A stretch of DNA of 64,000 nt from Lytechinus pictus. Its lineage: Eukaryota > Echinodermata > Echinoidea > Temnopleuroida > Toxopneustidae. The notes under the pieces were generated by a model. That model was given only the letters and a program-made list of their open reading frames with translations, made no database searches and was not told the origin of the DNA. Where the stretch lies: contig NC_087262.1 of NCBI RefSeq assembly GCF_037042905.1, forward strand, positions 22,859,501 to 22,923,500. Reading direction: 5' to 3'. The position numbers and the translations under genes are program-made. Of this stretch, positions 14,813 through 27,400 are shown in pieces. Position 1 is the stretch's first letter. The number at the start of each line of letters is the position of its first letter.

Positions 14813-14924
14813 TTACATTTACTACCGCTATGTCTACATCTACTACCACTAAGTTTACATCTGCTACCAGTATTTCTACATCTACTACCACTATTTCTAC
14901 ATCTACCACCATTATTTCAAGATC

Positions 14925-15335
14925 TACAACCACTATATCTACATCTATTACCAATTTGCCTACATCTACAGCCACTTTATCTACATCTATTACCAATTTG
15001 CCTACATCTGCAACCACTATATCTACATCTATTACCAATTTGCCTACATCTACAACCACTATATCTACATCTATTACCAATTTGCCTACATCTACAGCCA
15101 CTTTATCTACATCTATTACCAATTTGCCTACATCTACAACCACTATATCTACATCTATTACCAATTTGCCTACATCTACAACCACTATATCTACATCTAT
15201 TACCAATTTGCCTACATCTACAACCACTATATCTACATCTATTACCAATTTGCCTACATCTACAGCCACTTTATCTACATCTTTTACCAATTTGCCTACA
15301 TCTACTACCGCTATGTATACATCTATTACCAATTT
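14925..15335. repeat. 42-bp dimer sub-array
   Basis: Within unit 3, pairs of 21-bp variants (one ending CACTATATCT or CACTTTATCT, the other ATTACCAATTTGCCT) alternate as a 42-bp dimer, with ten ATTACCAATTTG-type motifs. Unit 1 has four, unit 2 three and unit 4 none, so this dimer expanded locally. Confidence 0.85.
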
Positions 15336-16147
15336 GTCAACATCTACTACCACTAAGTTTACATCTGCTACCAGTTTTTCTACATCTACTACCACTATTT
15401 GAACATCTACCACCACTATTTTTTAGATCTACAACCACTATTTCTAAATCTACTACCACTTTGTCTATATCTACTACCACTATGTCTACATCTACTACCA
15501 CTAAGTTTACATCTGCTACCAGTATTTCTACATCTACTACCACTTTGTATACATCTACTACCACTATTCCTACAGCTACTACCATTATTACTACATCTAC
15601 TACCACTATTTCTACATCTGGTACCACTAGTTCTACATCTACTATTACTATTTCTACATCTACTTCCAATTCTTCTACATTTACTACCACTTTGTGTACA
15701 TCTACTACCACTATGTTTACATTTCCTACCACTATGTCTACATCTACTACCATTATGTTTACATCTACTACCACTATGTTAACATCTACTACCACTATGT
15801 CTACATCTACCATCACTATGTTTACATCTACTACCACTATGTTGACATCTACTACCACTATTTCTACATCTACTACCACTATGTTTACATCTACTACCAC
15901 TATGTTAACATCTACTACCACTATGTCTACATCTACCATCACTATGTTTACATCTACTACCACTATGTTGACATCTACTACCACTATTTCTACATCTACT
16001 ACCACTATGTTTGCATCTACTACCACTATGTTTACATCTACTACCACTATGTTGACATCTACTACCACTATGTCTACATCTACCATCACAAAGTTTACAT
16101 CTGCTACCGCTATATCTACATCTATTCCCGGTATTCATCTACTTACT

Positions 16148-16350
16148 CCTGACCTACTTCTGTTATTTCTGTTTTTACTGCCACTATGTTAAAGTCTACA
16201 CTCACCATTTGTGCATCTAATCAAACGTTTACTTTGCTTTCTGTAGATGAATTGCAAATATTCGAAAAAGTTATTTTTCTTTTCGGAAAAAGGGAAATCG
16301 AAATTTTACTTCGGCTAATATTAGAATACATGTATTACCACTGTTTACAT
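16148..16350. repeat. Spacer of higher-order unit 4
   Basis: Fourth and most diverged copy (AAAAGTTATTTTTCTTTTCGG in place of the shorter T-run version). Its unit is only about 607 bp and is followed by a last fragment of the spacer at 16755-16830 that fades into unique sequence. Confidence 0.8.
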
Positions 16351-16830
16351 CTAATACCGCTATGTCTACATCTACTACCACTAAGTTTACATCTACTACC
16401 ATTTTTTCTACATCCACCACCACTATTTCTACATCTACTACCATTATTTCTACATCTACTACCATTATTTCTACATCTACTACCACTATGTTTACATCTA
16501 CTACCACTATGTCTACATCTACTACCATTATGTTTACCTCTTCTACCACTATGTTGACATCTACTACCACTATGTTTACATCTACTACCACTATGTTTAC
16601 ATCTACTACTACTATGTTTACATCTACTACCACTATGTTTACATCTACTACCACTATGTCTACATCTACTACCATTATGTTTACATCTACCATCACCAAG
16701 TTTACATCTGCTACCGCTATATCTACATCTATTACCGGCATTCATTTACCTACCCCTGACCTACTCCTGTTATTTCTGTTTTTTGGGCACTATGTTTACA
16801 TCTACATTCACCATTTGTACATCTTATAAC

Positions 16831-18897
16831 ACTACTTACATATCATGTCCCATTACTTCTACTATTTCTTTAGTTCTTTGTAAATATTTAAATTCATTCT
16901 TATATTTGTCTCGCATTTATAATGTAACATTATTTGAAAGAATCGATACACATAGAGCTGTCTAAGTGTACCGAATCTTTAGAATAGTGATGGAAAAAGT
17001 GATTTAGAAAATGTACAGTCTCTTTATCTTTGATATACGGTTTTGTTGCTTGATTTTTTTATTTCTATATGTTATAACATGTTACTAAATATCTTGATAC
17101 AAAATTGAAATACGTATGGTGCTATTTCCTTACAACCGAACGACTTTATAATTACTTGAGAAATATTTTGTTCAAATTTCATTCAATTTATCCATTGGTT
17201 TATATTTTGTGCGTATTAATTTTGCAACTATTTTTAGAAGTATATTCTAACAAGCTGGCTTCATCAAACTGCAGTGTAGGTATACCATGCCTACAATTTC
17301 CAAAATGTAATTCTATGTCTTTTCAACTAATTCATATTTGTACCCAACATACTTTGAATTTTTTTTACATTATGATTTAAGTCTTGTTATATTGTGGCTA
17401 TATCAACTTCTATTTGCAGGGTAAATTGTAAATAATATAGTATCTACTATGCTTTAAGTCGAAATGAGAATTGAATTATCAATGATTTTTTTTTGTTTAC
17501 AAATGATTTGATTGAGAAATAAAAGTGTAACAAAAAGTATAGAGTCATAACTGATGTTCATTACAATTATGCGGTTGACCTTTTCAAATTGGCAAACATT
17601 TTTTTATCTAGTTTATTATGTATTTCCATCAGTGCATAAATGTAATTTAAGGTCAATGTTATTTGTGATTGTCATTTTATTCGTTTAACTCCTCCCATGA
17701 AATAACATCTTAATGGGTGATTTCACTTAATGATTGATATTTCTAGACAGAGGTTAAACAATTTATCTTATAGACGGTTGTTTTCCCAGCGTTACATTAA
17801 TTTGTTTGATGCATTTGCTTGGTTGGTTCACCAGACTGTTAAAGTAATCATTTCAGCGGGTGATTCTTATACATCCATGTTGCAAAAATAACAAATGGAT
17901 ATAACTTCTCTCCAAAATGAAACCGCACACTTCCTTCAGAACTGCCTTGTCAAAATATGAATTGTGGTGATTTCTTGCATTGGTATCGAACTGGAAACAC
18001 TGGAACAGAATCGGTTTGCATTATTAATCATCTCGATCAAATTAAATGGGAGAGAAACAAGCATATTACGACTCGGGGGCTAATAAATGAATTGAATGAA
18101 AACGGGCGGAATCGAAATGGCACTCGCAAAACAGTGCGGTGATCATGGTGGTGATGAAGGCGGTGTAACTCAGGAGAAAGCACCTTACGGCAGCCATGAT
18201 AATTGGTATTAATTTCATCCAATTATTTGTCTTGTTTACATAACAATGATTACCGGATAGCCAGTCTAAATACAGGCGAAAAAGAAGGTAGATCGGGAAT
18301 AAGACAGTTACGACTTTAGTATAAAAAAGTTAACAATTCTCTACTGAGATAAATGCATGATTTTCTAACACCTTAAAAAATAGCCATTCTTCCAGATTTC
18401 GTTTCTTCTCGGAGATGTTTATTTCTGTTTATTTTTCATTATCAACTTTGCACTTTTGCTCCCCTTATAATTGCTTCGTAGGTCTGTATTTAACACAACA
18501 GGTACATGCACTCCTATACTCTCTCGTTCGCTCTTGCGCACGTTCACCCGATCATCTTTGAATCGGAGACTTCGCGGGGAATAGTTATGTTAATTTCTTC
18601 AATTGGTGAACGAATTCTCGGTGCTTTTCTCCAAAGTTGGAAATCAAGTCATCGGATTCAATCTTGCTGAAAGCACTGTGATTGTTGTATAAGCGAGCGA
18701 TTATTCGCCTCTTTTCATCATGGTCGATGGGCCAGCAATGGAAGAGGACAGGGCAAAATTTCCTATTACCTTCGCTAATACGCGAAGTCAAGTCACCACA
18801 AAAAAGGCGCTTTACCGCTTCCCGGTGCTCTAATCAAATCACACCCCATCCTTTCCGCCAAAAGTCACTCGACGCTCCGCTTGTCAAGATGACGGCC
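16831..18897. other. No gene recognised
   Basis: AT-rich unique sequence to the right of the satellite block. I see no repeats, RNA genes or credible exons. Confidence 0.5.
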
Positions 18898-19485
18898 TCC
18901 CCGTTCCTTCTTTGCATATTTTTTCTCTATTTTTTTCTTCGTTTCTATCGCTTTCTCTTCTTTCTCTCTTTTTTTCATCTCACTCTCTCTCCTCATCCCC
19001 TTTCTCTCTCTTTCAATCACTTTCTCCGTCTCCTATTTTTTTTCTTGGCTTTCATAATCTAATCTTAACTCTAAACTGACATGCTCCTTTACTGCCCCTC
19101 CCATTCCCGGCCCTCTCTATCTTATTCTCCCTTCTTCTCCGATCTTTCTCCACTTACCAGGTTTATCCTCTTTCATCATTATCTGTAATTGTTTTTCTTC
19201 TGTGTCTATCTAGCCTTCTTTCTCCCCCTCTTTACTTATCTCTAGCCTTTTTTTTAATTCAAACGCCTCCATCTCATAATTTGGCTTTTCCCATTTCAAT
19301 ATTTCCCCTTCGAAACCCGTAAATTTCGGATACTACCTCTCTCCATCTTCCCCCCCCCTCTCTCTCTCTCCCTCACTCTCTCGTACCTTACCTTGCTATT
19401 TAACCCTCTTTATTTCTACCATTATTTAGGTTTACATTCAGTTTCTTGCTTTTCATTACCAGACTTTATTTTATACAAATCGTTT
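18898..19485. repeat. Polypyrimidine-rich region
   Basis: Nearly 600 bp strongly biased to T and C (CTCTCT, TTTCTC and CCCCCCC runs). There is no open frame with normal composition. It could mark a large pyrimidine tract within an intron or intergenic DNA. Confidence 0.75.
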
Positions 19486-20364
19486 TTTTTACCTTGTGTT
19501 TAAAATCTTGAAAAATTATAAAGAAAGGTCTTATGTTTCTTTATATGTTATATTTTAAGATGATTTGAATAATACAGTGAAAACAATTGAGAAGAATTGA
19601 GAGTGGGAAAGAGAGAGCAAGAGCTAGAGAAAGGGATAGATAACAAAATTCAAAGACGACTGTGATTTTCAAAGTCATTTTACTTCATTTGTCCTATTAG
19701 CGAGGGGAAAAAGAGCATCGACCAACTACTGTCTTAAGATTTACCCCCGATTCACCTGAAAGCAAGATAAAAACCAGAGAAGAAAAGACGGAAAACATAA
19801 TGGTGAAGCGTGACCGAAAGAGAAAAATTCAATCGATTAGATATTTGAAAGGCCAGTAATTCAATCAATTCTTACTCGCCACACGTTAAGCTAATGAAAT
19901 TAGTCGGTGGAGCTAGTGGATCGCGAAGCCGAGTTAGGGCGTCGGATTTCAGTGGGACGTGCGGGCCGGCAGACGAGGGGGGTAAATTGTTAAGGTATAC
20001 ACTCTCGACTTGAGACCCCGGCGCTCTTAATCGCTCACTCATGCCCGCTCACAATGGCAATATGCTCAGCCTAAAGACGATTTGTCTTCATTTTTCTTCT
20101 CTTTTTCCCCTTATCTTCCATGTCGTTTTAATTCCTCGGCACACCTTTCAGGGGTACGGGTCCTAGGAGAGGGATAATTGTGTACACAAGCTGGTGCCAC
20201 GTCGCTGACTTCGTATGGGACTAAGGCAGCGATAATGGCTCGCAGTTGATGAATTCTACAAACAACACTTACCCTCAATTGCATATCCCTACTCATGACA
20301 TTTCTTCATTTCTCTTTCCATCTTATATTTCCCCACTCAGTCTCCCCCTTCTCTCTCTTTTTTT

Positions 20365-20512
20365 TCAGGCACACACACACCCACCCCACGCACATAATAC
20401 CTTTTTAGATTAAAATCTTTTCCGTTTATTGTTAATGTCATATGATTATCACATTTTCCCCTCTCTAATACACACACACACACCCTCACACCCTCCCTCA
20501 CACACACCCTTT
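20365..20512. repeat. CA microsatellites
   Basis: Two CACACA runs (20370-20390 and 20470-20510) separated by 80 bp; a third at 20699-20738 abuts the SINE head. Confidence 0.82.
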
Positions 20513-20580
20513 TTAATTTGTTTTTAAAAACAAGTGCACACCTAGTTACCAATAATGCATTTAGCATTTCCATTTATTTG

Positions 20581-20700
20581 AAAGCAGGATAAAAGAGCAT
20601 TGTAGATTAAATTGCCTTGCTCTCACGGACATAGGTGCCACGGCCGGGGACCCCGGACTTTCCATGTATAGCCAGGCATCTTAGACCACTCGGTCACGGC
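20581..20700 (-). mobile_element. Truncated tRNA-derived SINE
   Basis: The minus strand reads CCGAGTGGTCTAAG (A-box of the Leu/Ser tRNA type). A decayed B-box position GGGGTCCCCGG follows, then GTGGCACCTATGTCCGTGAG and a GCAAGGCAATTTAATCTACA-like core. It is cut off at about 20581, and its head abuts a CA repeat at 20700. Confidence 0.65.
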
Positions 20701-20745
20701 ACACACACACCCTCACACACACCTTCCTCACACACACAATCTCTC

Positions 20746-23279
20746 TCTTTGTTCCCTGGATTTCCACCATAAGATCTCTGTTCCTTTATCTTATTATCTA
20801 ACTTACTTTCTTTGCCATTTTCGGTGTTAAACAATCCACCCAGATGGTCTGTTTCAACGCCCCTATTTCTGTGATTATATGATGAAGTATCCCATTCATA
20901 ATTCTCCTCTGCCACCCAATACGATATGTTTTATATTAATTAATTCTAAGTCCCAATAACTCTTATTATTCATTGATAATATGAAATATAGGATAATGCT
21001 TATATTTATAACCAACTACGTACTTCCTTACAAGACGAAATTTTATTTTTATAAAAATTTGAAAGGTTTTTAAACATCTGGAACATTCTCAAACATTATG
21101 CTGTGTGGGAGGAGCAAAGGTACGGATTTGCGAGACTTTCTTTTCTTCATGAAGGTCTATCTTAATTTGAACAGATAAATTTCTCATTTGATTTATGAAA
21201 ATGTAGAAACGATCATCCATTACTTCATGTATTTAATTATACAGTAAATGGTACTTCATAACCTAGTTTAGCGTACAATATGAATTTGGTCTAGTATTAA
21301 CTAAAACAAAGTTTTTTTTGTCTTTAAACAATAATGTTCAAATTCTTTTTTTTCTTTTTTGGCTTAAATGTTGTACTTTGCCGTTTTGATTTGTAAAACA
21401 GTTTTAAAACTTTAGTAATGCCACAAAAACATTAACAGAACAAAAGGGTGAAATAATTGATCCATATTCCATAATAAAAAATAACCAAACTGATGTATAC
21501 CCTCGTTACAATTTTAGATACTTTTTGTTCATTATATTATATACTATTTCATTCAAATACAAAATAGACAGTGAATTACAATGAAATGGAAGAAACGTAA
21601 CATGGCAAAATGAAAAAAAATTCTTGAAATATCAGATATTAATTAACACAAGGGTACATTTTTATCCTGTTCCCATCCTAATGATTTGCATTTCTTCTAA
21701 ATCAGTTGATTTTGAGGAACTGACAAGTGTCGTGCCATATAACCATGTCGCCTCAGTCTCATTGTATTTCTCCTTCGCGTTAGATAAGAAATTAAACGAT
21801 ACGCCCAAATAACAAAATTACGTTCTTACGTCCATGTAATGTATTACATTCGTTCACCTGAGATTGAGTTTCGTAATTTCTGATGAGGAATGGTAGGGGA
21901 AGGAATAACTCGGGAGGATAAAGTGGAAAATGTTCGACTATTGTATATGGCTACATTTTAACCTGATAGATTTATTAGCCATCGTTTAAAGTATCACCTC
22001 TCCTAACCTTGTCTATTGTTGGGGCTTGTACGGTGAGCAACTCCTAATGGAATTGTCATATGCGTAAAAATGGCAAAAGACGTTATTATGCCCTTTTCAG
22101 TGCTGATATTTTTTCTCTTTTTGGTCATGCATTCGATTGGTGAAATCAATGATAATTTCATCACGGCATGACCGAGGCCTCTCTCTCTTCATTTATTCAT
22201 GTAGGGCGCCAACAAGGCTATTATAAAGCCATGCACCGATTGGGATTCGTCTTATACATTCTATAAACAGATATCCCTCACCATATTCACGCTGCCGGTT
22301 TTCTCTTTCACTCTTTGACGATCATTACGAGCTGGTCATTTTATCATCCACGTATTTCCTTATTTCCGATTTCAACTTTCGAAATGGAGCACAATTTCTC
22401 GTTCTTACAATCAATTATTTAGGACTATTAATGTACTCTGTTTCAGCTGTGAACTGAGATCCTTTGTCCGCCATAAAGTGCTTAATGGCCTCAAATCACG
22501 ACATTCGACTCTTTTTAATTTCTTTACACCGTTCGAACTTTTAGCAGCTAAAATGTCCCCTTACAATTTCATTAAATCCTTATATTTTCCCTTCCATATT
22601 CTACCCAGAGAAAATTGAGCTAGTCATGCTTTTTACAGCCTTTTCTATTCATTTTGAATTGATTTCGTTTGCATATGACTTCAAATGTGCTAAATGCTTA
22701 AGAAATGAAGAACGGTAAGTATTTCCAATGAACTTGAAAGAAAGGCCTGTAGAGAAATCGTAGAAAGAGAAGAAAATGAAAGACTGAAAGAAGGGGAATG
22801 AGAAAGAAAGAGAGGATGAGAGAGACAGAGAAAGAGAGGGGGGGGGGGAGAGAGAGTGGGTCGTGAGGGGGGTAGACTGTAATGGAGTGTATTTGGTTCA
22901 GCCTTGAAAGAGTGATAAATTAATATTCATTTTCAAAAAGCTTGAAATATTGTCAGAACGCTAACATAATTTTATTTGAATCCAATTATTACAAGAATGA
23001 TATTCCTTCCAAAAAGAATCATATTTTTTTTATCAATTTGTTTCACCGTTTTACTTTGAGTAAAACGTGTAATTCAAATTTAGATAGATATTCTTCGTTT
23101 ACAATCCTTTTTGCCAAAAGGTTTATTTGCGGTACTTCTTTTTAATTCCAGAAAATCTCGCATTCGACATTTCCCTTTACTTTTCATTCCAGCTTTTCCA
23201 TGCTTGGGGTTGGGGAGGGGGGTCACAAAATCATACTCAACAATTGTCTAGTGTACTCAAGGGATGATGCTGAAAGGTC
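20746..23279. other. No gene recognised
   Basis: AT-rich unique sequence, with the GA/G tract at 22795-22880. Open frames are under 75 codons and without motifs. Confidence 0.5.
22795..22880. repeat. GA/G-rich tract
   Basis: AGAGAG runs with an internal run of G11 near 22838-22848. Confidence 0.8.
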
Positions 23280-23883
23280 ACGTCCACCCCCGATAATGTT
23301 GACTTGAATCAATATAGAACAAGCATAACCCTGGACATTTTATCAAAATCAGATGTAAAATAAGAAACTTGTGACATTTTTAGATTTTTGCTTAATTTGC
23401 ACAAGACATTTATATGCATAACTCAGTGACATGCAAATGAGAAAGTCGATGATGTCCCTCACTCATTATTTTTCTTGTTTTTTGTTGTTGTTTGAATGGC
23501 ATAATATTTCGATTTTTACTGATTTGACGGTAAGGACCAACTTGACTGAACCATAAAATGTTAAAACAATGGTAAGTCCACATGTTCATCGAGGAATCAA
23601 TCGTTGTTTCACTTGACAATGAGGTGAAAATTAGAATATTTCATATTTCAAATAATAAAAATAAGAAAAAATAGTGAGAGAGTGGCGTCATCCTTCCCGT
23701 CGTTTGCACACAGACCAGGATGTGCATGAATTATTACTGTTTTTTGTGAAATTAGGCAAAAAATAAAAATGTCATAAATTTCTTATTTTACATCAGATTT
23801 TGATGAAATTTTCAGTGCTATGCTTGTTGGATATTTCTATTTTTTTTTCAAATTAACTTTTTGGTATGGTGGATTTTTGGGGT
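23280..23883. mobile_element. Foldback/MITE-like inverted repeat element (about 600 bp)
   Basis: The left arm (about 23295-23500) and right arm (about 23640-23850) are inverted copies. AACAAGCATA, ATCAAAATCAGATGTAAAAT and TGACATTTTTA on the left recur inverted on the right, as do CCCTCACTCATTATTTTTCTT-like inner parts with some mismatches. The outer ends carry GTCCACCCC (left) and, more diverged, inverted CCCCAAAAATCCACC (right). No target duplication or protein was found. Confidence 0.65.
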
Positions 23884-24172
23884 AAAAAGCTTGTATTTTT
23901 CATTACAACTTAGTTAATGATCATTAAAAACAGAAAAACGGTTCAGTTATGCTATTATCATTAAATCTTCTGACCGAATTCAGAAGAATTTATGGAAACT
24001 TGGAACGAATCTGAATAGCTGTATATTAATAAAGATTTATGTAATTTAAGAGAAAAATATAAAAAAGTAAATATAAAAAAGTAAAGAAATAAAATATGTA
24101 AAATATATCTGGCACAATCTTCCCGTTCTACATGCTCAAAGGCCAATTGGACTTTATTATAATGCAAACATT

Positions 24173-24470
24173 AAATGATGATAGTAATATGGACCAATGA
24201 TAAAACGCACTAACTATATGCATATACTCTAGTGCGCTTGACATTTGGTATCAAGGTATTACCCCGGCTGCAGCCGAGCCGCTATATTGATGTTCAAGCA
24301 TTCCAGCAATTTCTTCCTACCGGATACACATTCACCTCACCTGGGTTGTGTGCAGCACATTATGGGTAACTTTCTTGCTGAAGGAAAACACGCCATGGCT
24401 GGGAATCGAACCCAAGTCCCTTAGATTGAAAGACAAGAGTCTTAACCCCTACGATCATGCCCCCATCAAA
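24173..24470 (-). mobile_element. tRNA-derived SINE
   Basis: On the minus strand the head near 24470 contains GGGGTTAAGACTCTTGTC and a B-box GGGTTCGATTCC (24402-24413). The body includes GTGCTGCACACAACCCAG, GTGAGGTGAATG and a short ATC-type tail at 24173-24186. The body style is one I associate with SINEs of marine invertebrates; the exact family is not named. Confidence 0.7.
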
Positions 24471-25129
24471 CGTTTTAGAATGCCCTTGCATTGGAACAAG
24501 AGTCTGACTGAAGTTTCATTTCGTGACAAGTGATTGATGATAATTTCTTGCCATTCAGCTCGACTTCATCGGAGCGTCCATCGAGTCGCTCGGGTCCTAG
24601 AGCGGGAGCGCAGCGGCTTGGCTTCTTGGAGGCGTTCGTAGTCATAATTTCATTTGAGACCACTGCCCTGGGGGAGAAAGCATTAGTTATATTACTCTTG
24701 AATGAACGCCCAATATCAATCGATTGAATCGCCTCCTTTTCATTTGATTGTATCATGACTTCAAGATAGATCTCTGAGGTATCCTTTCTTTCTTTTCTTT
24801 AAAAAGACACGCTAGCACAATCGCCATTGAAGAAAAACAATATCCCTATTCAGTAGAAATTATACTTTTAATGTATCTTCCCCAGCTCGTCAATACCGGG
24901 GATACCGGTGTTGTATTGTCCCCGGAATCCAAGCTTTTCTTCTCATTCTTATCCAAGACCTGCACAGCGGATATTGCGATTCAAACACTCACAATAGGGG
25001 TATATTAAGATTTTTCACAAAATAATGAAATCAGATAGTTACAGATCGAGCTACTCTTATCGAATTCGTCTTTATAAAACCGCATTTTCGTCTACTTTTG
25101 AGATTTCTTTTCATATTTAAAGTAGAAGA

Positions 25130-25535
25130 GTGAGTGAGGAAGAGGGGGGGGGGGGGCAGAGACAGAGATAGACACAGAGAGGATGGTTGCGTAAAATAAA
25201 AAGGAAATAAAGACAGGGATCACAGGAGAGTGCAAGGCATAGAGGACCAGAGAGGGGGAGATAGAAAAACGGAAAGAGATACACACAAAAAAGAACAGGA
25301 GAGAGGGAGACATAATCGAGATAGAGATGCAGAATGATAAAATGATAAACAGAAAGGGAGGATGAGACAGAGACATAAAGAAAAAGACGAAGAAACGAGA
25401 GAGAGAGAGACAGGCGGAAAAAAAAGAAACATCGCTGTCATGAAACAGAAAGATTAAGAATATTGGAAGAGAGAGAGAGAGGGGGGGGGGGAGGAGAGGA
25501 AAACAGCCAGACAGAGTGAGGGAGAAGAGGAGAGA
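25130..25535. repeat. Polypurine tract with G runs
   Basis: About 400 bp dominated by GA, with G12 near 25145 and G10 near 25482 and scattered ACA interruptions. The minus-strand Ser/Leu-rich frames are low-complexity artefacts. Confidence 0.85.
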
Positions 25536-27169
25536 GTTTGGATTGGAACGCGGAATGTGCTGGTTGAACAAGTGGTGATTAGAGACGAGCAAAGTAGGCT
25601 TTCAATATAGGTGATTTGTTTCTGGCCGGCTAGAGGAGTCGCCCTTGATAGCGAAAAGCGGATACGACGATACAAGCGTGCATGAATGCGACAGACGCCA
25701 CGGAGATCGCATAATATCCGCCAGCGTTTTAGACTAATATCAGCCTCAAAGATTTCACATCCTCATCAGTTATCTTAGGAGAAAGATGCGAAAAGCCCCA
25801 ATTCCCCTCTCCCTCCATCTCTATTTTGTTGTTGCTTTTTTTTTCTTTATTGGCGTTAATTGTAATAAACTAATTTATTAGCTGGTACATCAATGTAGCA
25901 CGAGAATGCCCGAGGATCGTATAAACATTGTGTATCATTTGTGCGTATGTAGGGGTGGGTGGGTGCCGGGTTGAGAGGGTGTTTGTGTGTGTGTGTGTTT
26001 ATGTGTGTATATTGTAATACAGACATGCACCCACACATCTCATGTAGCCCAAACAACCGACGCACACACAAATCACCCTGCACACTCCAATCCTCTCTCT
26101 CTCTCTCTTTACCCATATTCCATCGACTTACCCATGGCTTGGTGATTACTTGCTTTCAGAATTGCTTTCACAACATTCTATTTTATTTCTTATATTATCT
26201 TCAGCTACTGATATATATATATTTTTCCATTCCCCATAAACTGTCTGTGTTTATCCCTTTTTCCAAACATGCCAAACTTTGCAACACATTTTAACATTTC
26301 ATCCCCTCCCCCTTCTCTCTCTTTCTCCCTCTCTCAACCACTCTCATAATTTTTTTCTTTCCTTTTGTCTCTCCTTTTCATCTTCCTCTCTGTCTCAATC
26401 TTCTCCATTTCCTCTGACTCGTTACAACTCAACACGCGATCGATTCAAAAAGCAAAGTATACAATCTCTCATTTAATTACTGATATTTTTCTCTAATCTA
26501 AAATATTCTATCTCTCTCAAGAACCCAATTAATGAACCAGTGATATTCTGTTCTCTTTCTTTGTGTTGTCAATAAGCATTGCCTTGTGCCAGTTCCGCCT
26601 TACAGCAGACCCATCCCACATCAATTTTTTTCTCTTTTATATCAAAATATTAGATCATGCTGTTGCATAAACGCCAACGAAATAAAACGGAAACGTTTTG
26701 TTCTACAAATCGAGCGACGAGGTACAGCATTTTTTGTGGCATTGCTCTCGTCCATTAAATATCTCCCCGTTTAGTATCCTCAAATATAGATTTCCACGCT
26801 AGTTTTTTACCTCTTTCTCCCGTGTAAACAAAATGTTATAAACTTGTTTTTCTCATCAAATCCATTGTTAATGCCAACATGATCTAAAAGAAAGGTTTAT
26901 ATTGTTCTGAAATAGAGTTGTTTACAATTATGACATTGATGCGTCTTCGATACGCACAATATATTTAAAATGAAATGACATTTTCAAAAGGCATTGACTG
27001 ATATCATGAATGAGAATGAAATGAAAAAAGAAAAAATAGGGTTGACTAACATTTCATTAACCTGTTGACTTCGGAATGATTTCAATACCAATTGGTTCGA
27101 GTAGGCACTGGGTCTGTTAAATTTTTATTTAATTCTAGCAAAAACCTACGAGTGACACTTTTTTTATTG

Positions 27170-27400
27170 TAGCATTTTATTGTAGCATTAGGCAGCTCTA
27201 GATTTGATAGCAACTTCTGCCACAAGTTAATTTGTCAAAAAGAATTATGACACTCAAAAAGTAGGTGTTCTGCACAAGCGCATAGCGATATTTTTGGGGA
27301 ATTCTGCGTCACAGACATGACAGAAGTTGAGTCGCAAATTTAACTGTCTATCAATATATTGGATTTTACACATATCTTCGAGAGAATATTCTTCAGCTGT
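27170..27400 (-). pseudogene. LINE C-terminal zinc-knuckle relic
   Basis: On the minus strand one frame reads RQLNLRLNFCHVCDAEF (about 27345-27295). After a frameshift, the next reads AEHLLFECHNSF and, past a stop, INLWQKLL (about 27268-27200). Together this resembles the CxxC...HxLFxC...W module at the C-terminus of several non-LTR retrotransposon polyproteins. It is broken by a frameshift and stops. No RT core was recognised upstream in minus orientation (27400-27780), so only the 3' end appears to remain. The CCHC spacing is the main support. Confidence 0.45.

Larger units (their letters stand above)
11431..16830. repeat. Higher-order satellite block built from 21-bp units
   Basis: The block is an array of a 21-bp unit (consensus near ACTATTTCTACATCTACTACC, G almost absent on this strand). 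It is organised into larger units that each restart at CCTGACCTACTCCTG: 11431, 13199, 14619, 16148 and a final partial copy at 16755. Unit lengths are therefore about 1768, 1420, 1529 and 607 bp. Each unit starts with a conserved spacer of about 190 bp and then runs into 21-bp repeats that end in a shared ACATCTATTACCGG-type closing segment. Because 21 is divisible by 3 and few unit variants make stops, five of six frames stay open for long distances (Thr/Ser-, Leu/His/Pro-, Tyr/His-, Val/Asp- and Cys/Gly/Ser/Arg-rich heptads). These are most simply shadows of the repeat, not genes. Confidence 0.93.

Noticed and set aside
11600-16760. CRISPR-like array of regular repeats
   Set aside because: Repeats are directly adjacent with no unique spacers of constant length, in an animal genome; it is a satellite.
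24475-24756. Overlapping 65- and 93-codon frames as an exon
   Set aside because: Both strands are open, no motif is recognisable and flanking splice signals are not convincing.
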